DNA of 10,960 bases from Planctomicrobium sp. (GTDB lineage Bacteria; Planctomycetota; Planctomycetia; Planctomycetales; Planctomycetaceae), in NCBI GenBank assembly GCA_029259835.1, contig JAJDEL010000739.1:1-10960 (forward strand). Direction: 5' to 3'. This document shows positions 7,235 to 10,960 of this stretch, piece after piece. Position 1 is the stretch's first letter. Every line of letters begins with the position of its first letter. Under the pieces are notes generated by a model. That model was not told where the DNA came from. It saw only the letters and a list, made by a program, of their open reading frames with translations, and did no database searches. The position numbers and the translations under genes are program-made.

Positions 7235-8245
7235 TTAGCGAACCACCAACACTTTTGAACCAATAAATCGACCAGATTTCAACTCCTGAAGGGCTGTGTT
7301 CGCTGCGACCAGAGGATACGTTTGCACTTGAGGTCGCAGTGGGATCTGGCTGGCCTGCTTGAGGAAATCGCGAATATCAAATTGCGTGATATTAGCGACA
7401 GTTTTGATCTCACGTTCCATCCACAAGTGATCGTGATAGCTCAACTTCTGCAACTCCGACTTATCCGCATCGTCTTTACGAATTGCGTTGATCACTAAAC
7501 GACCTCCAGGGTGTAACCTAGCGAGAGCAGCAATCACCGGTTTCCAAGCAGGCGTCGTGTCGATGATGGCCTGAGCCTGACAGGGAGAAACATCTCCTGT
7601 GTCTCCCGCCCAGTTCGCTCCACACTTGAGCGCAAACGTCCGCTGCTCCTCATTCCGGGCGAAGACGTAAATTTCAGAATTTGGATAGATCGAACGAGCA
7701 AGTTGCAAGACAAGATGGGCCGAGCCACCGAAGCCAGTCAGGCCGAGGACGTCGCCATCTCGAATTCCGGCAAGTCGCAATGCGCGATAACCGATTGCGC
7801 CCGCGCAAAGAAGCGGCGCAGCTTCGGCGTCGTCCCAGACCGCTGGAATCGCGTATGCATAGTCTTCGCGAACTGCGAGATACTCTGCATAACCTCCATT
7901 GACATCCCGTCCAGTGGCACAGAAGTCTGTGGCGAGGTTCTCATCGTTTGCACCCGTGGACGCGTAAATCCAGCCGACGCCAACACGTTCCCCCACAACG
8001 AATCGAGAAACAGCCGACCCTGACGCCACAACGTTGCCTACGATCTGATGACCAGGGACGATTGGAAAGAATTTAGGTGGCGTGCGGCCTTCGATTTCAT
8101 CCAGCTCAGTATGACACACTCCACACATCGAAACCCGAATCAGGATCTCGTCGGCTTTGGGAATTGGTCGAGGAATTTCCGTGAGCCTTAACGGTTCGGG
8201 GAAATCCTCCATTGCTCCCAGTCGATCAAGAACCATGGCAATCAT
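7235..8245 (-). CDS. Zinc-dependent alcohol dehydrogenase (MDR family) lacking structural-zinc cysteines
   Basis: A 336-residue medium-chain dehydrogenase/reductase that would oxidise an alcohol or reduce an aldehyde with NAD(P)H. ATG at 8245 is preferred because GAGGAG (minus strand, 8256-8251) lies five bases upstream; an in-frame GTG at 8251 overlaps that site. Residue numbers here count from the GTG (two more than from the ATG). Catalytic-zinc ligands are C43 (CGVCHTELDEIEG), H68 (VPGHQIVG) and C149 (LLCAGAIGY). Residue 69 is Gln where GHE is commonest. The Rossmann motif is LTGFGGSAH (171-179). The lobe that normally carries four structural-zinc Cys reads IYASTGANDENLATDFCATG (95-114), with only one Cys, so that site is lost. 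I believe related MDR proteins share this. The gene follows usp by 183 bp. Substrate is unknown; a fermentative or aldehyde-detoxifying role is inferred from neighbours. Confidence 0.92.
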   Translation of the reverse strand: MIAMVLDRLGAMEDFPEPLRLTEIPRPIPKADEILIRVSMCGVCHTELDEIEGRTPPKFFPIVPGHQIVGNVVASGSAVSRFVVGERVGVGWIYASTGANDENLATDFCATGRDVNGGYAEYLAVREDYAYAIPAVWDDAEAAPLLCAGAIGYRALRLAGIRDGDVLGLTGFGGSAHLVLQLARSIYPNSEIYVFARNEEQRTFALKCGANWAGDTGDVSPCQAQAIIDTTPAWKPVIAALARLHPGGRLVINAIRKDDADKSELQKLSYHDHLWMEREIKTVANITQFDIRDFLKQASQIPLRPQVQTYPLVAANTALQELKSGRFIGSKVLVVR

Positions 8246-8269
8246 TGGCACTCCTCAGTTCTTGAAAAG

Positions 8270-8297
8270 CCAAGTGTGCGCCAACCTGCTCACTTGG
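8270..8297. repeat. 7-bp inverted repeat just upstream of the dehydrogenase gene
   Basis: CCAAGTG (8270-8276) and CACTTGG (8291-8297) are exact inverse complements around 14 bases. In the minus-strand transcript the stem is followed by CTTTTC and then the Shine-Dalgarno. It could be an operator dyad or a leader hairpin. A poor sigma-54-like match (GG 8282-8281, GC 8270-8269) overlaps it but would leave a leader of only about 12 bases. Confidence 0.4.
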
Positions 8298-8336
8298 TGA
8301 AGGGTCCGCTTAGTTTAGGATTGTGAACGATACTGC

Positions 8337-8381
8337 ACGCGGCACAGATTGTCTGAAACCTCACCGTATGACACGCCGCGT
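8337..8381. repeat. GC-rich 7-bp inverted repeat in the usp-dehydrogenase intergenic region
   Basis: ACGCGGC (8337-8343) and GCCGCGT (8375-8381) pair exactly around 31 bases. Inside, TGTC (8350-8353) can pair with GACA (8370-8373), so a two-part stem is possible; CAGA/TCTG (8345-8348 with 8352-8355) is an alternative. It lies 48-92 bases beyond the usp stop codon. No T run follows on the minus strand. A 3' stabilising structure or a regulator site are both possible. Confidence 0.4.
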
Positions 8382-8428
8382 ATCAAACCAGACATTTTAC
8401 GTAAGGGATAACACGGACGGAGGAATGC

Positions 8429-8917
8429 TCAGTTGACCCCGTCGACAATCCAAATCGTTCGTCCCGTACCTTCGTTCAGTACCGCTTGAGAAACCGAGCC
8501 AACGAACGGCAGTACGTTCGAATCTTCACGGCGTCCAATAACCACGAGTTCATAATTATCACTTTTCATGACATCGATGATTGCCCGCGCATCCGCCACC
8601 CGTTTTGCCTCGGGGAGTGCTTGAACAGTCTCCAACTTTTGAGTAATTCTCGTTTCAGGGATACCGGCATCAGTCATGATTGCCTGGCAACTGCTTAACA
8701 GATCTTCGCCTAGTTTTCTTTTGGCATCAGTCCACTCTTCTACGACTGTCGCGTAGATGTTGCCACCGTTTCTGGCCTGGGCGACCACGTACGCTGGGAG
8801 CGTCTCCGTAACATGCAGCAGGGTATAATCGTGATCTCCCTGGCTGAGGCATTGACTGACGGCCTTGACCGCACCCATTGATCCGGCAGATTGGTTAACC
8901 GGTATTAAAACTTTCAT
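8429..8917 (-). CDS. Universal stress protein (UspA family)
   Basis: A 162-residue single-domain Usp, about the usual length. It opens MKVLIPVNQSAGSMGAVKAV, the UspA first strand and loop, with LLHVTETLPAYV next and ELVVIGRRED...GSVSQAVL near the C-terminus (124-146). ATG at 8917 follows an AAGGA Shine-Dalgarno by seven bases. ATP-binding Usps carry an Asp in the first loop (usually VDGS) and a GxxGx9G(S/T) motif. Here the Asp position is Asn8 and the motif reads GRRE, with G140-S141 one residue closer, so ATP binding may be weak or absent. Usps mark stress, stationary phase or anoxia responses. A near-consensus sigma-54 promoter lies upstream. The neighbours (PfkB and alcohol dehydrogenase) suggest a role in energy limitation; this is inference. 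Confidence 0.92.
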   Translation of the reverse strand: MKVLIPVNQSAGSMGAVKAVSQCLSQGDHDYTLLHVTETLPAYVVAQARNGGNIYATVVEEWTDAKRKLGEDLLSSCQAIMTDAGIPETRITQKLETVQALPEAKRVADARAIIDVMKSDNYELVVIGRREDSNVLPFVGSVSQAVLNEGTGRTIWIVDGVN

Positions 8918-9223
8918 GAGACCATCCTTATATTTGGAGTGAATGTTGATCTGAGCTACCCTCGATTAAAGTGAAGCAGAAACCGTGCCACGCGGGACCA
9001 ATACGATTGCCCGTGCGAATGAACAATGACGGAGAAAATGAGTGAATTGTAAAATGGAACGGGTCGCCAAAGGCAATGAGTGTTCCAGAAGTTCTTCTTC
9101 TGAGCCGTTCGCATTCCGTTCTTTTTTTCGTCTGTGGATGGCCCTAGACGAAACCCAAACAAGTGTGCCGATCATGCACATTCCACACATGAACCGTGCA
9201 TATCCGCGCGGTGTTCGCTTAAA
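8918..9223. other. Intergenic region between pfkB and usp
   Basis: This 306 bp stretch contains no convincing gene. It holds the sigma-54 candidate (8974-8990) and, 200-240 bp before the predicted start site, a cluster of small dyads. These are TGTGC (9164-9168) with GCACA (9176-9180), and ATGCAC (9174-9179) with GTGCAT (9196-9201). Their distance is typical of enhancer sites for sigma-54 activators. They also lie just after the pfkB stop, so a weak transcript-end structure is an alternative. A CAGAAG/CTTCTG dyad sits at 9086-9102. No clear terminator with a T run was seen on the minus strand. Confidence 0.45.
8974..8990 (-). promoter_or_regulatory. Sigma-54 (RpoN) promoter candidate for usp
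   Basis: The minus strand reads TGGCACGGTTTCTGCTT from 8990 to 8974. Against the sigma-54 consensus TGGCACGNNNNTTGCW it matches 11 of 12 informative positions, including the full -24 half TGGCACG and the obligatory GG-N10-GC spacing (GG 8989-8988, GC 8977-8976). The predicted start site is near 8964, giving a leader of about 47 bases before the usp ATG. It needs a bacterial enhancer-binding protein for activation, and none is encoded in the window. Confidence 0.6.
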
Positions 9224-10192
9224 TCAATCTTGGCTGTAATCCTGAAGTCGCTCAAAGAGTTCCTCCGTATCGGCACGTCCACAGAGTTGGCTACCTGCCG
9301 TCATCACCGCAGCAGTCCCTGCGGCGACGCCATATAACAGCGACTGTTCGATCGAGTTACCCTGAGAAAGAGCGAGAACGAGGCCGGCAGTCATGCTGTC
9401 TCCTGCTCCCACGCGACTGACGATGGGAACAGTAGGCGCTGAGACGGAATGACTTTCTGTGGCTGAAACAAGCATTACGCCCCCGGCTCCCAGAGACGTC
9501 ACGACGTTTTCTGCAAGCCCTTCACTGATGAGACCGCGGGTTGCGTCAATGATGCTCGCATCAGAAGTGATCTGACGATCCACCAATCGTCCCAACTCAC
9601 CGAGGTTGGATTTATAGAGATAGACAGGGCGATTAGACTCCGTTCCCAGTCTTAATCCACTGGTATCAACAGTGATGCGGGTTGTGGTCGGGATGACATT
9701 GAATAGACGCGGCCAGAATGATCCTGGAAGGCCCGGTGTCGGTCCTCCACTAATGACAAAATCATCGGGAAATGGATCGATTGCCCCGATTTTGTCGATC
9801 AAATTTCCTTCCTCGGTAGCGGTGAGTGTTGGACCGGGATGACAAAAGCGGTACTGACACCCATTTGAATCGTCGGTCACGGTCAGATTCTCGCGTGTCA
9901 TCTCTTGAATAATGACCGGGTGATTGGCGACACATTCGCGCTCGAGCAATTGGGCCACAAGTTGCCCAACAACCCCGCCCGATGTCCAGATCGCGTGAGC
10001 TGTTCCACCTAGTGAGTGGATGGCGCGGGCCACGTTGATTCCTCCTCCCCCAGGTTCGTAAGCCGGTTCCGAACAACGTAGCTTTCGATCAGGACAAACG
10101 CTGGCAACTCTTGAACTGGCGTCCAAGGCAGGATTGATCGTCAGCGTTGCGATTGGGGAACTAAGCTGAGAAGACGCGTTCAACATGGGCAT
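9224..10192 (-). CDS. pfkB: PfkB-family 6-phosphofructokinase (Pfk-2 type)
   Basis: A 322-residue ribokinase-fold sugar kinase, most likely ATP-dependent phosphorylation of fructose-6-phosphate in glycolysis. The stretch KLRCSEPAYEPGGGGINVAR (37-56) is nearly the same as in E. coli PfkB and argues for Pfk-2 rather than ribokinase or adenosine kinase. Other hallmarks are YRFCHPGP (114-121), the K194/N196 pair in LYKSNLGEL (the usual VKPNxxEL) and the C-terminal signature VGAGDSMTAG (261-270) with catalytic Asp265, followed by GVAAGTAAVMTAG. I chose ATG 10192; ATG 10186 is also possible. The frame extends to GTG 10282, overlapping the cytochrome gene, but those 30 residues have no counterpart in the family. 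FruK or tagatose-6-phosphate kinase are less likely alternatives. It follows the cytochrome gene by 73 bp. Confidence 0.93.
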   Translation of the reverse strand: MPMLNASSQLSSPIATLTINPALDASSRVASVCPDRKLRCSEPAYEPGGGGINVARAIHSLGGTAHAIWTSGGVVGQLVAQLLERECVANHPVIIQEMTRENLTVTDDSNGCQYRFCHPGPTLTATEEGNLIDKIGAIDPFPDDFVISGGPTPGLPGSFWPRLFNVIPTTTRITVDTSGLRLGTESNRPVYLYKSNLGELGRLVDRQITSDASIIDATRGLISEGLAENVVTSLGAGGVMLVSATESHSVSAPTVPIVSRVGAGDSMTAGLVLALSQGNSIEQSLLYGVAAGTAAVMTAGSQLCGRADTEELFERLQDYSQD

Positions 10193-10265
10193 GATTCCGC
10201 AAGTGCGATCCGGGCAATTCGGGTTGCTGATTATTGAGCAAATGACGTTATTCTGACGAAAACGG

Positions 10266-10700
10266 TCATTCCACCGGATCACGAATCAGCTGATGGCAGC
10301 GAACACAAGACTCCGTAACGAGTTGGAAAGATTTTAAGGCACCGTCCATATCGCGGTCTTCGGCATGACGGACAAGCTCCTTCGTCGCAAATTCAAATGC
10401 GTGCAACTGCCCCATGTAGCCCGATTGATTTTTGAATTCCTCTTTCCGCAGCCATTGCTCCAAATAATGTACGAACTGCATACGTCGGGCACTTTCTTCC
10501 ATCTTTTCGAAATCGCCCATTGTCAGGTGAGTAAGAACCTGTTGGGACGCAACGAGCTTGGCAGTCATCCAGGCATCGTAGCCGAGTTTGGGCTTCTTGG
10601 TTGGTTGACCCTCTGCGACACCTGATGCACTCCCCAACATCCCGATGACCAGACTCAGCAAGACTGCGCGGAAAAGTAGTTTCGAGAATTCGGTTTTCAT
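10266..10700 (-). CDS. Exported small c-type cytochrome (cytochrome c'-like, C-terminal CxxCH)
   Basis: This 144-residue protein has an N-terminal signal (basic MKTEFSK, hydrophobic 9-28, likely cleavage after about residue 29) and a single heme motif CVRCH (132-136) close to the C-terminus. The rest is predicted helical (about 40-62, 64-85, 97-114, 117-135). Helical bundle plus C-terminal CxxCH is the layout of cytochrome c'/c-556 proteins, which act in the periplasm in electron transfer or NO/O2 binding. Planctomycete genomes carry many small heme proteins of uncertain role. ATG at 10700 follows AAGGAG by eight bases. It is first in a codirectional group with pfkB and the stress genes, and a weak sigma-54 match lies upstream. 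The axial ligand cannot be assigned with confidence. Confidence 0.82.
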   Translation of the reverse strand: MKTEFSKLLFRAVLLSLVIGMLGSASGVAEGQPTKKPKLGYDAWMTAKLVASQQVLTHLTMGDFEKMEESARRMQFVHYLEQWLRKEEFKNQSGYMGQLHAFEFATKELVRHAEDRDMDGALKSFQLVTESCVRCHQLIRDPVE

Positions 10701-10960
10701 TGTTCTTGCTCCTTAGTGAATTGAAAAACTTTCCTGAACCGTGATTGCAACTCTTGTTCCCATCTATCGATTTGGTTTTGTCAAAGCTGATCGACCACCG
10801 CCGGATTGCAAAAAAAACTTTCTGAAACTCGACAGCGAAAAAGAGGGTGGAACCAAATAATACCGAGAGACCAAAGCCACGCGTCGTGCCGCTGGCGTCT
10901 GCTGTTCGAAAACTGAATCATTCGTAGAGCTACACACTGCTCCGGTGTGCAAAATCGCAC
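10701..10960. other. Intergenic region at the right edge of the window
   Basis: No recognisable gene lies in these 260 bases. A 62-codon minus-strand frame (10764-10952) has no Shine-Dalgarno or motifs. The Shine-Dalgarno of the cytochrome gene (CTCCTT on plus, 10709-10714) and the weak sigma-54 match are the only signals seen. Confidence 0.5.
10745..10761 (-). promoter_or_regulatory. Weak sigma-54 promoter candidate for the cytochrome gene
   Basis: The minus strand reads GGGAACAAGAGTTGCA from 10761. The -12 half TTGCA is perfect and GG-N10-GC spacing holds (GG 10760-10759, GC 10748-10747), but the -24 half is poor. In total 9 of 12 informative positions match. The predicted start is near 10735, 35 bases before the ATG. 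Chance matches at this level are not rare; it gains weight only from the stronger site before usp. Confidence 0.3.

Noticed and set aside
7027..7263. N-terminal extension of the cNMP-fold gene from TTG 7263
   Set aside because: It has no Shine-Dalgarno, overlaps the dehydrogenase gene, and reads as low-quality protein, whereas GTG 7026 has an ideal GGGAGG site.
8269..8282. Sigma-54 promoter directly before the dehydrogenase gene
   Set aside because: GG-N10-GC spacing is met but both halves are imperfect, and the leader would begin at the Shine-Dalgarno itself.
8956..9190. Minus-strand frames of 68-74 codons between pfkB and usp
   Set aside because: Two overlapping frames with no motif cover the promoter region; not credible as genes.
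10193..10282. Longer pfkB reading frame starting at GTG 10282
   Set aside because: The extra 30 residues overlap the end of the cytochrome gene and have no equivalent in PfkB proteins.

Overview
This window looks like part of the chromosome of a Gram-negative-type bacterium of moderate GC content. I think a planctomycete is most likely. That rests on the general character of the proteins (a MacB/FtsX-type ABC exporter with an HlyD adaptor, a small C-terminal CxxCH cytochrome, a PfkB/Usp/alcohol dehydrogenase cluster) and on the tuf-rpmG-tRNA-Trp order. It is inference; no 16S or other decisive marker is present.

Region 1 (1-1233, plus strand) is conserved translation machinery: the 3' three quarters of tuf (EF-Tu), a strong stem-loop, rpmG (ribosomal protein L33, too short to stand out as an ORF) and a complete tRNA-Trp(CCA). 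In many bacteria secE-nusG-rplK follow here. In this window the conserved block stops after the tRNA.

Region 2 (1378-5540, minus strand) is a three-gene export operon read leftwards: ABC ATPase (GTG start with a good Shine-Dalgarno), a large 2 x 4 TM FtsX-like permease, and an HlyD-type adaptor coupled by an ATGA overlap. The adaptor appears to lack its C-terminal domain, and its end lies about 145 bp from the tRNA gene, so a rearrangement or deletion between tRNA-Trp and this operon is plausible.

Region 3 (5541-6258) is a 718 bp gene-free stretch. It holds a perfect 8 bp stem-loop, a 113 bp MITE-like element with 12 bp terminal inverted repeats and TCTAA direct repeats at both ends, and a 7 bp hairpin past the next gene.

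Region 4 (6259-10700, all minus strand) is a metabolic/stress group. Read in the direction of transcription it is: exported c-type cytochrome, PfkB-type phosphofructokinase, UspA-family protein, zinc alcohol dehydrogenase, and a cyclic-nucleotide-binding-fold protein with a small N-terminal domain. A near-consensus sigma-54 promoter precedes usp and a weaker match precedes the cytochrome gene. PfkB, Usp and alcohol dehydrogenase suggest a low-oxygen or energy-limitation module (inference). Three of these proteins have changed key residues: no structural-zinc cysteines in the dehydrogenase, a degenerate ATP motif in Usp, and no phosphate-binding arginine in the cNMP fold.
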